Source: Thalassospira mesophila
GTDB taxonomy: Bacteria; Pseudomonadota; Alphaproteobacteria; Rhodospirillales; Thalassospiraceae
Assembly (NCBI RefSeq): GCF_002115755.1
Contig: NZ_JFKA01000008.1
Coordinates: forward strand, 62,001 to 126,000
Direction: 5' to 3'
Length of the DNA stretch: 64,000 nt
Shown: piece after piece, positions 27,534 to 36,895 of the stretch
Layout of the letters: each line of letters begins with the position of its first letter
Numbering within the stretch: the stretch's first letter is position 1
Position numbers and translations under genes: made by a program
The notes under the pieces: model-generated
What the model was told of the DNA's origin: nothing
Database searches by the model: none
Seen by the model: only the letters and a program-made list of their open reading frames with translations

Positions 27534-27938
27534 ATGATCGGGATGGTGCTTGTCACCCACGGCGATCTCGCGCGGGAATTTGTCGCAGCATTGGAACATG
27601 TTGTCGGGGCGCAGGAAAATGTCGCAGCCGTCTGCATCGGGCCAGATGACGACATGGAACAGCGGCGCGCCGATATTCTGGCTGCTGTGGAAGATGTCGA
27701 CAGTGGTCAGGGCGTTGTCTTGCTGACCGATATGTTTGGCGGAACCCCGTCCAATCTGGCGATCTCGATTATGGAACAGGCCCATGTCGAAGTGATCGCC
27801 GGGGTTAATTTGCCCTTGCTGATCAAGCTGGCATCGGTCCGGGTCGAGGGGACGCTGGCCCAGGCTGTTAATGCCGCACAGGATGCCGGTCGCAAATACA
27901 TCAATGTCGCTTCGCGTTTGTTAAGCGGTGAAGAATAA
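27534..27938 (+). CDS. PTS EIIA component, mannose type (regulatory)
   Basis: A 134-residue cytoplasmic protein with the phosphorylatable His9 (GMVLVTHGDLAREF) of the fructose/mannose EIIA family (often named ManX or PtsM). No EIIB or membrane EIIC/D partner is encoded nearby, so it should act as a phosphorylation-dependent regulator rather than in sugar uptake. It starts 13 nt after rapZ, clearly in the same operon, and is followed by HPr. Confidence 0.93.
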   Translation: MIGMVLVTHGDLAREFVAALEHVVGAQENVAAVCIGPDDDMEQRRADILAAVEDVDSGQGVVLLTDMFGGTPSNLAISIMEQAHVEVIAGVNLPLLIKLASVRVEGTLAQAVNAAQDAGRKYINVASRLLSGEE

Positions 27939-27994
27939 GACCATTAAAGGCGCGGCAGACAGGATCCGATTTCCTTCTGCCGACGGGGAACAGA

Positions 27995-28270
27995 ATGTCG
28001 CAAACTGAAAAGCGTATTGTTACCATCGTTAATCAGCGCGGTTTACACGCGCGGGCGGCGGCAAAATTTGTTAAACTGGCGGGCGAGTTTGAAGCCCGTA
28101 TCATGGTGCGCAACCGGGGAACCGAGGTTTCCGGTGTTTCGATCATGGGGCTGATGATGCTCGCGGCATCGACCGGCACTGAAATTGAAATAGAAGCAAC
28201 CGGCATTGATTGTCATCAGGCGATTGCGGCACTAAGTGAACTGGTCGAGGCCAAGTTCCACGAAGAATAA
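27995..28270 (+). CDS. Phosphocarrier protein HPr
   Basis: A 91-residue HPr. The active His18 lies in NQRGLHARAAAKFVKLAG, the site phosphorylated by enzyme I. Ser49 in EVSGVSIMGLMML corresponds to the regulatory serine used by HPr kinase, and hprK is encoded 1.5 kb upstream, so both modifications are likely. It sits between EIIA and enzyme I with short gaps. Confidence 0.96.
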   Translation: MSQTEKRIVTIVNQRGLHARAAAKFVKLAGEFEARIMVRNRGTEVSGVSIMGLMMLAASTGTEIEIEATGIDCHQAIAALSELVEAKFHEE

Positions 28271-28296
28271 AACGGTAAAAACCGATCAGGAAACGT

Positions 28297-30096
28297 TTGC
28301 AAGTTACACCGCGCGAAACGACTGACCAGAGCAAGGACGCCTCGGTTACCGGGCGACGTATGATTGTGGGCCTTGGGGCGTCTGGCGGTATCGTCATTGG
28401 CCGGGCCTTTGTGCTGGACCGGCAATATATCCATGTTGTCCGTCAGACCATTTCCAGCGCCCGTATCGAAGACGAAGTTGCCGCCCTGCATCAAGGTGTT
28501 GATGACAGCATTGAACAGTTGCGACGGTTAAAATCGCAATCAGGCGCGCTTGAGGCATCAGCATCGGACGAGCTGGGCTTTTTGCTCGACGCCTATATCC
28601 AGATGCTGACCCAGTCGCGCCTGTTGCGCGGGGCCGAAGACCGTATCCGCCAGCAAAAAATGAATGCTGTCTGGGCGGTCAGCGATGTGATCGACAGCAT
28701 CGCCCAGCAATTTACCGGCATCAAAGACAAATATATTGCCGCGCGCGCCGCCGATATTCGCGAGGTCGGCCTGCGCCTGATGCGCTGCCTGATCGGTGAA
28801 ACCGACCGTGCGCTCGACCATGCCCCGCCCGGTGCCATATTAATTGCCGAGGAAATGAGCCCGGCCGACATGGCCCGCCTGCAACCGGGTACGGTTGGTG
28901 CCTTTGTGACCGCCATTGGCGGGGCCGAAGGCCACACCGCAATTATGGCCCGCGCGCTGGGCATTCCAGCGGTTTTGGGTGCTGCTGATATTATTCGCGG
29001 CATTTCGGGCGGCGATACCATCATTGTCGATGGTTTGCGCGGCGAGGTTATTTTGCGGCCCGATGCGGCCGACCTGGCTGTCTATGGCAAGCGGCGCGAA
29101 GACTGGCTGGCATCACGGACCAGGTTGCTGGGCCTGCGCAGCCTGCGCTCTGAAACCCGGGACAATGTCCTGGTGGAACTGCATGCCAATATCGAATTGC
29201 CGGTCGAGGTTTCAACCGTTTTGCAAAACGGGGCATCGGGCATCGGGCTTTTGCGCAGCGAGTTCATGTTCATGAACAAAAGCTATTTGCCCGACGAAGA
29301 AGAACAATATCAGGAACTTGCCGGTATTGTCAGCCAGATGAAAGACCTGCCGGTGACCATCCGCACCCTTGATATTGGCGGTGAAAAACTGGCAGTTGCC
29401 CTGCAAAACGAAGTTGGCAGCGGGCCGAACCCGGCATTGGGCCTGCGCGGTGTGCGCCTGTCGCTACGCCGCGAGGATTTGCTGGAAACCCAGCTTGCCG
29501 CCATTTTGCGGGCTTCGTTGCATGGCAAGGTGCGCGTGCTGGTGCCGATGGTGGTCACCGTGGGGGAAATGACCCGCGTGCGCCAGATTTACAATAAAGT
29601 CGCCGACAGGTTGCGCAGCCAGGGCCACGCCGTGCCCAAAACCCTGCCGCCGTTAGGGGCGATGATTGAAATACCGGCCGCCGCCTTGAGCATTGATGCG
29701 CTGGCACGCGAATGCGAATTTTTTGCCATTGGTACCAATGATTTAACCCAGTACACCCTGGCGATTGACCGCAGCGACGACCAGGTGGCGCATTTATATG
29801 ACCCGCTGCATCCTGCTATTTTACGGTTGATTTACGAGGCGGCAAAGGCCGCGGCGCGAACTGGCATTCCCATGAGTGTTTGCGGCGAAATGGCCGGTGA
29901 CCCGCGCTATACGCCGCTGTTTTTGGGCATGGGGCTGCGTAATTTATCAATGTCACCGGGCAGTTTATTGCTTGTCAAACAACGGGTTCGCCGCCTTGAC
30001 AGCCGCACATCCGAGTATCAGACCCGGCAAATTCTGGAGCAATGGGACCCGGACCGCATTGCCATGATGCTAGACGATTTTAACGATCTGGCTTGA
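28297..30096 (+). CDS. ptsI: Phosphoenolpyruvate-protein phosphotransferase (PTS enzyme I)
   Basis: A 599-residue enzyme I that passes phosphate from phosphoenolpyruvate to HPr. The phosphohistidine His213 is in IGGAEGHTAIMARALG, and the PEP-binding barrel has LLRSEFMFMN, EIPAAALSIDALA and FAIGTNDLTQYTLAIDR. There is no N-terminal GAF domain, so it is the sugar-PTS form rather than PtsP. The frame opens with TTG at 28297 preceded by CAGGAAACG; an ATG at 28360 is the alternative. It is the last of the hprK-rapZ-EIIA-HPr-EI operon. Confidence 0.93.
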   Translation: MQVTPRETTDQSKDASVTGRRMIVGLGASGGIVIGRAFVLDRQYIHVVRQTISSARIEDEVAALHQGVDDSIEQLRRLKSQSGALEASASDELGFLLDAYIQMLTQSRLLRGAEDRIRQQKMNAVWAVSDVIDSIAQQFTGIKDKYIAARAADIREVGLRLMRCLIGETDRALDHAPPGAILIAEEMSPADMARLQPGTVGAFVTAIGGAEGHTAIMARALGIPAVLGAADIIRGISGGDTIIVDGLRGEVILRPDAADLAVYGKRREDWLASRTRLLGLRSLRSETRDNVLVELHANIELPVEVSTVLQNGASGIGLLRSEFMFMNKSYLPDEEEQYQELAGIVSQMKDLPVTIRTLDIGGEKLAVALQNEVGSGPNPALGLRGVRLSLRREDLLETQLAAILRASLHGKVRVLVPMVVTVGEMTRVRQIYNKVADRLRSQGHAVPKTLPPLGAMIEIPAAALSIDALARECEFFAIGTNDLTQYTLAIDRSDDQVAHLYDPLHPAILRLIYEAAKAAARTGIPMSVCGEMAGDPRYTPLFLGMGLRNLSMSPGSLLLVKQRVRRLDSRTSEYQTRQILEQWDPDRIAMMLDDFNDLA

Positions 30097-30243
30097 TCGC
30101 AGGCAGGGTTGAGGGCGCTGCCTTTACCCTTTGCCCCGGTGCCACTGGTTATCCGCCCGGTGCATCCCGATATGTGGCAGGCAATTAACCACAAGGCACA
30201 TAGCCTGTTGCGCAATGTGTTTGCGGTGGGCGCAAGAAAACAC

Positions 30244-30273
30244 TTGATGTCGATATAAACATATCTTTATATA
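30244..30273 (+). promoter_or_regulatory. ahcY promoter overlapped by a near-palindromic operator
   Basis: TTGATG (30244-30249), an 18-bp spacer and TATATA (30268-30273) form a plausible sigma70 promoter. The 20-bp sequence at 30253-30272 (ATATAAACATATCTTTATAT) equals its own reverse complement except for one base pair position. It occupies the spacer and -10 box, as a repressor site would. ArsR-type regulators of the SAM cycle (SahR/SamR) are reported to use AT-rich palindromes of this look; that link is from memory. Confidence 0.6.
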
Positions 30274-30393
30274 TGCACCAAGCGCGGTTGGCGTTGCTGA
30301 CCAGATGCACGTATTTAACGGCGGTTTCATTTCCTTTTTCGGTGCAAATCGGCAAAGGATATGAAAGCGCCATATCTGATTGATGGAGACGAC

Positions 30394-31689
30394 ATGTCAA
30401 ACTTTACCGATTGCAAGGTTGCAGACCTTTCGCTGGCTGGCTGGGGCCGCAAGGAAATTGCGATTGCCGAAACCGAAATGCCGGGCCTGATGGCCTTGCG
30501 CGAAGAATTTGGCACCGCCAAGCCGCTGACCGGTGCCCGCATCGCCGGTTGCCTGCACATGACCATTCAGACCGCCGTTCTGATGGAGACCCTGATTGCT
30601 TTGGGGGCAACCGTTCGCTGGTCGTCTTGCAACATTTTCTCGACCCAGGATCAGGCTGCCGCCGCTATGGCCGCTGCTGAAATTCCGACTTTCGCCTGGA
30701 AGGGCGAAACCGAGGAAGAATTCTGGTGGTGCATCGAGCAGACCATCGAAGGGCCGGATGGCTGGAAACCGAACCTCATCCTTGATGATGGCGGCGATTT
30801 GACCCAGCTGATCCACGAAAAATACCCGGAACTGCTGGCCGACATTAAAGGCCTGTCGGAAGAAACTACCACCGGTGTACATCGCCTGTATGAAATGGCG
30901 AAAAAAGGCACGCTGAAGGTTCCGGCCATCAATGTGAACGATTCGGTTACCAAATCGAAGTTCGATAACCTTTATGGTTGCCGCGAAAGCCTGGTTGACG
31001 GCATCAAACGCGCAACTGACGTTATGGTTGCCGGTAAGGTCGCCGTTGTTGCCGGTTATGGCGATGTGGGTAAAGGCTCCTCTGCATCCCTGCGCAGCCA
31101 GGGTGCCCGCGTTCTGGTTACCGAAATTGACCCAATCTGTGCCCTTCAGGCCGCCATGGAAGGCTATGAAGTCACCACGATGGAAGATGCAGCCCCGGTT
31201 GGCGACATTTTTGTCACCACCACTGGTAACATCGACATCATCACGCTTGATCATATGCGGGCGATGAAGGACCGGGCGATTGTTTGTAATATCGGCCATT
31301 TTGATTCCGAAATTCAGATCAATTCGCTGCGCAATTACAAATGGGATAACGTCAAACCGCAGGTTGACGAAGTTGAATTCCCCGATGGCAAACGCCTGAT
31401 CGTTCTGGCCGAAGGCCGCCTGGTGAACCTTGGTTGCGCAACGGGTCACCCCAGCTTTGTGATGTCGGCATCTTTTGCCAACCAGGTGCTGGCCCAGATC
31501 GAATTGTGGAAAAACCACGCCAATTACGAAAACCAGGTTTATGTCCTGCCCAAACATCTTGACGAAAAAGTTGCAGCCCTGCACCTCGCCCGTCTTGGTG
31601 TGAAACTGACCAAACTTTCCGCTGAGCAGGCCGAATACATTGCCGTTCCGCAGGCTGGTCCGTTCAAGCCGGATCATTACCGCTACTAA
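30394..31689 (+). CDS. ahcY: Adenosylhomocysteinase
   Basis: A 431-residue cytoplasmic NAD-dependent enzyme that splits S-adenosylhomocysteine to homocysteine and adenosine, keeping methylation reactions running. The start [16 protein letters not shown] (30394) is preceded by GGAGACGAC. Family landmarks are [32 protein letters not shown], the NAD-binding [18 protein letters not shown] and the C-terminal [10 protein letters not shown] small hairpin (GATATG/CATATC, about 30358-30376) lies in the leader, and a terminator follows at once. Confidence 0.98.
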   Translation: MSNFTDCKVADLSLAGWGRKEIAIAETEMPGLMALREEFGTAKPLTGARIAGCLHMTIQTAVLMETLIALGATVRWSSCNIFSTQDQAAAAMAAAEIPTFAWKGETEEEFWWCIEQTIEGPDGWKPNLILDDGGDLTQLIHEKYPELLADIKGLSEETTTGVHRLYEMAKKGTLKVPAINVNDSVTKSKFDNLYGCRESLVDGIKRATDVMVAGKVAVVAGYGDVGKGSSASLRSQGARVLVTEIDPICALQAAMEGYEVTTMEDAAPVGDIFVTTTGNIDIITLDHMRAMKDRAIVCNIGHFDSEIQINSLRNYKWDNVKPQVDEVEFPDGKRLIVLAEGRLVNLGCATGHPSFVMSASFANQVLAQIELWKNHANYENQVYVLPKHLDEKVAALHLARLGVKLTKLSAEQAEYIAVPQAGPFKPDHYRY

Positions 31690-31736
31690 TTGGAAATGGT
31701 GCGCCCTAACGGGTGAAGCATAGCTGATTTTGCCTT

Positions 31737-31767
31737 AAAGCCGTCCCGTTTCGGGGCGGCTTTTTTG
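31737..31767 (+). terminator. Intrinsic terminator of ahcY
   Basis: AAAGCCGTCCC pairs with GGGGCGGCTTT around GTTTC, with the final stem and tail giving a run of six T (31761-31766). Confidence 0.9.
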
Positions 31768-31818
31768 GTGGTCGGCTGCTTGGGTATCGCATAATCCGGG
31801 TTGGCGTGAGGCGTGACC

Positions 31819-32658
31819 TCAGTGCCCTAGTCGTGACAGAACCACACCCGTTGCAATGAGCGATACCGCCAGCATGCGATGCCGGGTGATTTGTTCTTTT
31901 AAAACAAACCGGGCAATCAGAATGGCAAACAGAATGCTGCTTTCGCGTAATGCCGATACCAGCGCAATTGGTGCCTGTGTGCAGGCCCAAATCACAATGG
32001 CATAGGCACAAAACGAACCCGCCCCGCTAATGGCGGCATTTGTTAGCGAGACCTTTGGCAACGCACGGATTAGCGATGGTTTTGTAACGGCCATAAAGGC
32101 CAGCATGAAAATGGCGTTTAAAATGGAAAGCCAGCTGTAAAACCCCAATGCGGTGCCGGCAATGCGCGCCCCGGTGCCATCGATCAGACTATACCCGGCA
32201 ATGAAACAACCGGTGACAAAAGCCAGGATAAAGGACTGGCTGTTGCGGCTGTGCCATGCCGATTTGGCCTGCATGGCAATTCCCACGGCAATAATGGCAA
32301 TGGCCGCCAACTCAATCGGTCCCAGATGGACCTTTAAAAACACCAGCGACACCAGCGTTATCAATACCGGCGACAGGCCGCGGGCCAGCGGGTAAATCTG
32401 CGATAGATCGCCATGCATATAGCTGCGCATTAAAAACAGCTGATACCCCACATGCAACAGCGCCCCCACCAGCACATAAGCAAAACTGGCGGCATCAGGC
32501 AGCGGCGATGCAACAACACCAATCACGGCAATGGGCACATGGGCCAGTACCAGCGAAAATGTGGCCAGATCCTTACGGGCCGAGCCTTTGACAAAACTGT
32601 TCCAGCCTGCATGCAGCAGGGCCGAACATAAAACGGCAAAAAATACGGTGAGTGTCAT
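31819..32658 (-). CDS. EamA/DMT superfamily transporter
   Basis: A 279-residue inner-membrane protein with ten predicted membrane segments in two EamA repeats, a layout used for export of amino acids and other metabolites. The start MTLTVFFAVLCSALLHAGWN is preceded by GGGAGA; the frame is open 13 codons further up. The second repeat ends in LKEQITRHRMLAVSLIATG, the usual pattern. It is transcribed away from a LysR gene that may control it. The substrate is not evident. Confidence 0.88.
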   Translation of the reverse strand: MTLTVFFAVLCSALLHAGWNSFVKGSARKDLATFSLVLAHVPIAVIGVVASPLPDAASFAYVLVGALLHVGYQLFLMRSYMHGDLSQIYPLARGLSPVLITLVSLVFLKVHLGPIELAAIAIIAVGIAMQAKSAWHSRNSQSFILAFVTGCFIAGYSLIDGTGARIAGTALGFYSWLSILNAIFMLAFMAVTKPSLIRALPKVSLTNAAISGAGSFCAYAIVIWACTQAPIALVSALRESSILFAILIARFVLKEQITRHRMLAVSLIATGVVLSRLGH

Positions 32659-32746
32659 TTTTCTCCCTTTCCCGGCGGGAGAATTGCATCTTTTCAAAGA
32701 ATAAAATAACTTGGATTTGTTGCATCATTCATAAGGAAAAGTTTGG

Positions 32747-33628
32747 TTGGAGACGCGGTTTCTGGAAACGGTGCTGATGGTTGCCGAACACGGCTCGGTC
32801 GCGGCGGCGGCGCGCCTTCAGGGCATAACGGCAGCCGCAATTTCACAGCGGTTGAAAGTTGTAGAAACCGAACTTGGCGTGGCGTTGTTTCGCCGCAGTG
32901 GCAAAACTGTGCAGCCGACAGCGGAATGCGCGCGCCTGTTGCCCCATGCCCGTGAAATGGTACAGCAGGCCTCGCTATTGACCGGCGTGCTTGATCGCGA
33001 GGGATTAACCGGAACCCTTAAAATCGGCGCGATTGTCACGGTGATGACCAGCCTTGTACCGCGCACCTTGAAATACCTGCGCCAAACGGCCCCGATGCTG
33101 GTCCCCGAAATTCACCCCGGCACCTCGGTTAGCCTGCATGACCGCATATCGGCGCAGGAACTTGACGTGATTGTTGCAATTGCGCCGCCATTTGCACGGC
33201 CAAAGTCGCTAGAAGCGCGTAATTTGCGCGCTGAACCCTTAATGTTGATTACGCCCTCGTCCATACAGGGCGATACAGGGCAAATTTTGGCGCAAAACCC
33301 CTATATTCGCTATGATCCGGCATCGTGGGGCGGGCGGCTGGCCGAACGATATCTGGCGCAGCAAAATATTCAGCCGCGTCTGTTTTGCACCATTGATTCA
33401 CAGGAAACCATGGCCCGCATGGTGCATGAAGGGTTAGGGGTGTCGCTGGTGCCAGACTGGCTGCGGGTTTATGACATGGAGCTGGATATACGCTGGCACC
33501 CGGTGGGGGATGCGGGATTTAACCGTAATATCGATCTGGTTTATCCGCGTGTATCGCCCAAGGCCCGCCTGATAGAGGCCTTTTGCAACGCCATGACCGC
33601 CATCCATGAGCAATTGCCGCCAAAGTGA
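32747..33628 (+). CDS. LysR family transcriptional regulator
   Basis: A 293-residue regulator starting at TTG 32747, which is preceded by AAGGAAAAG and matches the family N-terminus exactly (FLETVLMVAEHGSVAAAARL). The helix-turn-helix covers residues 1-60 and the effector domain the remainder, with LGVSLVPDWL near the end. It is divergent from the EamA exporter with an 88-bp gap, the classic arrangement of a LysR that controls its neighbour. Confidence 0.92.
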   Translation: METRFLETVLMVAEHGSVAAAARLQGITAAAISQRLKVVETELGVALFRRSGKTVQPTAECARLLPHAREMVQQASLLTGVLDREGLTGTLKIGAIVTVMTSLVPRTLKYLRQTAPMLVPEIHPGTSVSLHDRISAQELDVIVAIAPPFARPKSLEARNLRAEPLMLITPSSIQGDTGQILAQNPYIRYDPASWGGRLAERYLAQQNIQPRLFCTIDSQETMARMVHEGLGVSLVPDWLRVYDMELDIRWHPVGDAGFNRNIDLVYPRVSPKARLIEAFCNAMTAIHEQLPPK

Positions 33629-33650
33629 ATGCGCAAGAAAATCGCCGTTT

Positions 33651-34637
33651 TTACATCAGCAGGGCTTCGTGAATGGGGTGGTCGGCACTGTAACGATGGT
33701 TAAGAAGGCTGATTAATTCGCGCGAAAACTGTTTGCCGTCATCCAGCAATTTGCGCAGTTCCGGGTGATTGCGGTCGTTCTGGTCGATTTTTTCCAGCCG
33801 TTGGCGAATTTCGGGGTCGTTCAAGCGCGATAGAAAATGGTCATACAGTTCCAGCGCAGGCAAACTGCGATCCCCAAAAACGGTTTGCAGGCGGGTAATG
33901 GGCGGCAACTGCAAAAGTTCCGATAATTTTGCCCGTTTGCCAACATAATCAAACCCGGCGGTTTCAGCCGCGGCAATAATGCCGCCGAAATACAACATCT
34001 TGCGCGAAAAAACCAGTTTCAGGCGGCGCGGTGCCCATGCCTTGGCCCGGCCCTCACGGGTTTTAATTTCAAAATCCACGCTGATGGTGCGGTAATAGCG
34101 GATCACGTCATTGACCAGAAACCGGGCGATGGATTCCCGCGTGACATTTTCGGTGACGTAATTGGCAATCAATTCGTCAAAAAAGGCGCGTTTGGCCGGT
34201 TCGTTATACAGCCATTCGCATTCCAGCAAAAACAGCAACCGGCGGGTAGTGATCGAATTTGTATCGCCGTCCAGCCCAATGCGGTTGACCAGTTCTTCCG
34301 CCGGGACATAGGCCGAAAACGGCCCGCCCACGGCAGGTTTTTTGGCAACCATGGCACCTAGAATATCGCCAACCGCGCTATAGGGGGCGAGATCGCGGTC
34401 GGCTTCGCGCCCAATCAGGAAATAATCCAGATCCGACTGGTCCGATGCCTCGTGGCGGCCAAACGACCCGGTCACAACCACGCAAAAGGCACTGCCATGC
34501 AAATGTGCCGCCAGCGCCTGGCGCATATTGCCCAGATGGCGGGCAGAATATTCCTGATTTTGGGCGATACAAGCGGGCAGCACAACTCGTTCCGTTTTAT
34601 CCGTTTTGAGGGGGTTTACGTTTGTTATTATTGACAT
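33651..34637 (-). CDS. Nucleotidyltransferase-fold protein of unknown substrate
   Basis: A protein of about 328 residues (start MSIITNVNPLK; the frame allows four residues more). It carries the polymerase-beta-type nucleotidyltransferase signature VTGSFGRHEASDQSDLDYFL at about residues 55-75, that is GS-x-x-R-x-E-x-S-x-x-S-D-x-D, where the two aspartates bind metal. The rest is helical with a conserved-looking stretch RFLVNDVIRYYRTISVDFEI. There is no PII-uridylyltransferase HD or ACT domain and no HEPN partner next to it. What it modifies is not known. Confidence 0.7.
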   Translation of the reverse strand: MSIITNVNPLKTDKTERVVLPACIAQNQEYSARHLGNMRQALAAHLHGSAFCVVVTGSFGRHEASDQSDLDYFLIGREADRDLAPYSAVGDILGAMVAKKPAVGGPFSAYVPAEELVNRIGLDGDTNSITTRRLLFLLECEWLYNEPAKRAFFDELIANYVTENVTRESIARFLVNDVIRYYRTISVDFEIKTREGRAKAWAPRRLKLVFSRKMLYFGGIIAAAETAGFDYVGKRAKLSELLQLPPITRLQTVFGDRSLPALELYDHFLSRLNDPEIRQRLEKIDQNDRNHPELRKLLDDGKQFSRELISLLNHRYSADHPIHEALLM

Positions 34638-34866
34638 ACCAGGCGGCAATTAAAAACCGGCATTGCGGGCAAATATGACGAATAATTCCTGCCCCCCGAC
34701 TGGCAATTTAACCAATAGGGGAATAAATACCCCTGTAAGAAGCAAGGACCACCAAAGGTGGCCTTAAAACGATACCGGCAAGGCACCCGGTACAGTTGGA
34801 TCACGACCTGTAAAAGTTGATCCGAAATGGTTGATGGACCCCGCAAACAAAGGAGTGCCTGTTAAA

Positions 34867-35409
34867 GTGCAGCTTCGCAAATTTTTGATGGCGTTGCCCG
34901 TGGTTATTGCTCTGGGGGCAATGTCTGGACAGGCTTATGGCGAAACCGAACCGACCTTCAACGAAATGTCGGCGGACGAAATTCGCGATCATATCGAAAA
35001 CAAACACCCTGCCGCCTATTATATTCTGGCGCAAAAGCTGTTTAACGATGAACAGCGCCAGGAAGCGGTTTTCTGGTTTTATGCCGGGCAGTTGCGTTAT
35101 CGCGTGTATCTGACCTGCCACCCCGACTTGCCGCCTGATGGTGACCCGGCCCTGTTTGGATCGCTCAGCGAACAAATCGGTCGCCCGCTAAACGTTTATG
35201 CCTTTGGCGATGTTGAGGCCCTGACAACGACAATCGACCGGGTTCTGGACTGGGACCGGGCAACACCGAATGGTTTCACCCCGAAAACCCAATGCGTGGA
35301 CGCGGTTAAACTGCAACGCGCCGGGCTGGATGATTTGCGCCGCATGGTCACCAGCCGCGCCGAAGACATCCGTCAGACCCGACGTGAAAATGGCCTGCCA
35401 AACCACTAG
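34867..35409 (+). CDS. Exported protein of unknown function
   Basis: A protein of about 180 residues that I do not recognise as a named family. A signal peptide is clear (LMALPVVIALGAMSGQAYG, then E), so it is periplasmic or outer-membrane bound. The mature part has a helical stretch AAYYILAQKLFNDEQRQEAV resembling a Sel1/TPR hairpin and ends in a charged helix. Start choice is uncertain: GTG 34867 has AGGAG 11 nt ahead; GTG 34855, ATG 34888 and TTG 34831 are in frame. It is a single gene. Confidence 0.7.
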   Translation: MQLRKFLMALPVVIALGAMSGQAYGETEPTFNEMSADEIRDHIENKHPAAYYILAQKLFNDEQRQEAVFWFYAGQLRYRVYLTCHPDLPPDGDPALFGSLSEQIGRPLNVYAFGDVEALTTTIDRVLDWDRATPNGFTPKTQCVDAVKLQRAGLDDLRRMVTSRAEDIRQTRRENGLPNH

Positions 35410-35451
35410 GAACGCTTGGTTTTAAAAACGATATTCACAAACTGTCCCGGG

Positions 35452-35540
35452 TTTTCTCCACAGGAAAAATGCCGTTTTTGTGCTGTTTTGCACAATCTGC
35501 CCACAGAATTTTCCACAGGGTTTATATAAGATTTTCCATA
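35452..35540. promoter_or_regulatory. Cluster of DnaA-box-like sequences in an intergenic region
   Basis: Within 90 bp after the exported-protein gene there are TTTTCTCCACA (35452-35462), TTTTCCACA (35509-35517, one base from the DnaA consensus TTATCCACA) and TTTTCCATA (35532-35540), with CTGCCCACA between them and an AT-rich patch (tttatataag). All face the same way. This could titrate DnaA or control a promoter. Confidence 0.4.
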
Positions 35541-35665
35541 GGGTTCGGGGATGGCGGGAATGTGCCGTTTGCCACCAAACAACAGATCGCCCGGACAGCA
35601 GATGAACAGTGTGTTCGGCCTGCGTTCCGGGCGATTTTAGTTGGATGGGGGTGTTAAATTGGACC

Positions 35666-36871
35666 TTATTTAACCGGGCAGGCGGCGTTTCGACGGCGAA
35701 TTTGGCCGGTCAGGGCAACGGCAGCCAGGGCAATCAGGATCATGCCATAACCATTGGCGGTTGTGATGAGGCCAACCTTGCGCACCATGGTACCGGCCAG
35801 AAGGGCGGGGACGCTAAATGCCAGATAGGACATCACATAAAATGCCGACATAAGACCGGCGCGCTGATGCGGCGCAGCCAGCGGTACCAGCGTGCGGACT
35901 GATCCCAGAAAGCTGCCGCCAAACCCGGCCCCGGCGATGAGAAACCCCAGAAAAAACAGCCATAACTGGCCGCTATTGATGGCAACCAGAAAAACCGCAA
36001 CGCCGCAGGCCTGTGTTGCCGTGCCCAGACGCAGCACCGCGGCGGCATTTTTTGTGCGCAATGTTACCACCGACACCGCACCGGCAAGGGTCAGAACTGC
36101 AACGGCAATGCCGCCATTTAACGATGACGTTAACCCGGTAGCCGCCGTAATAAGCGAGGGTGCCAGCGACAGGGTAAACCCGCCCAGGGCCCATGCCGCA
36201 ATATTGGCCGGGGCAATTTCAAGCATCGCGCGGCGGGCCGCAACTGGCACGGCAATGCGCGGGTGCAATGATTTAAGCGCACCGGGCTGGCGTTTTGCCG
36301 TTTCGGGCAGGCCCCAAACCATCAAAGCCTGCACCGCCATTAACCCCGCCATCCCCCAATAGGTCAGATGCAGGGGCATTGGGGCATATTCAACCAGTAT
36401 GCTGGACAGCAAGCCCCCGGCGGCAAGGCCGATTAGCGGGGAAATGCTGTTGGCAAGCGGGCCTTTGTGGTGGTCGCTGTCAAACAGGGCAGCGGCAAGC
36501 ACGCTGGTGGCGATCCCGGTGGCAAGGCCCTGTATGACGCGGGCAAACAGCAGCCCGTCAACGCCATCAGCCTTGATAAACAGCGCCATCGATAATATTT
36601 CCAGTATCAGGGCGGCGAATATAACCGGCTTGCGGCCAACATGGTCCGACAGCGAGCCTAAAACCAGTAACGTGATCAGCAAGGTGAAAGGATAGACAGC
36701 AAAAATCAGGGTCAGCATCGTGGCCGAGAAATGCCAGGATTGCTGATAGAGATGATACATCGGTGTTGGTGCGGCCGAAGCCGCCAGAAAGGTCATTAAA
36801 ACCAGTGACAGAAACCAGCGCACAGTCGGATGGGGCGCATCGGCAACGGTAACAGGGGATGGGGTGCTCAT
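35666..36871 (-). CDS. MFS drug/metabolite efflux transporter
   Basis: A 401-residue major facilitator protein with 12 predicted membrane segments. The loop after segment 2 reads GSLSDHVGRKPVIFAALILE, the MFS signature, and the N-terminal fold resembles drug-efflux members. The chosen ATG (MSTPSPVTVADA, 36871) is preceded by GGAGATGCCC; another in-frame ATG is at 36883. It is divergent from a TetR gene, and the shared operators at 36896-36953 strongly suggest that TetR represses it until an inducer is bound. Confidence 0.9.
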   Translation of the reverse strand: MSTPSPVTVADAPHPTVRWFLSLVLMTFLAASAAPTPMYHLYQQSWHFSATMLTLIFAVYPFTLLITLLVLGSLSDHVGRKPVIFAALILEILSMALFIKADGVDGLLFARVIQGLATGIATSVLAAALFDSDHHKGPLANSISPLIGLAAGGLLSSILVEYAPMPLHLTYWGMAGLMAVQALMVWGLPETAKRQPGALKSLHPRIAVPVAARRAMLEIAPANIAAWALGGFTLSLAPSLITAATGLTSSLNGGIAVAVLTLAGAVSVVTLRTKNAAAVLRLGTATQACGVAVFLVAINSGQLWLFFLGFLIAGAGFGGSFLGSVRTLVPLAAPHQRAGLMSAFYVMSYLAFSVPALLAGTMVRKVGLITTANGYGMILIALAAVALTGQIRRRNAACPVK

Positions 36872-36895
36872 GGGCATCTCCATAAAAGCGAATTA

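Noticed and set aside
30097-30393. SAH or SAM riboswitch upstream of ahcY
   Set aside because: The leader is long enough, but I could not find the conserved cores of the SAH, SAM-II or SAM-V classes. Only a small hairpin and a promoter palindrome are visible.
30397-31677. A 426-codon frame opposite ahcY
   Set aside because: Shadow of ahcY; composition is rich in Phe, His and Gly as in reversed coding DNA.
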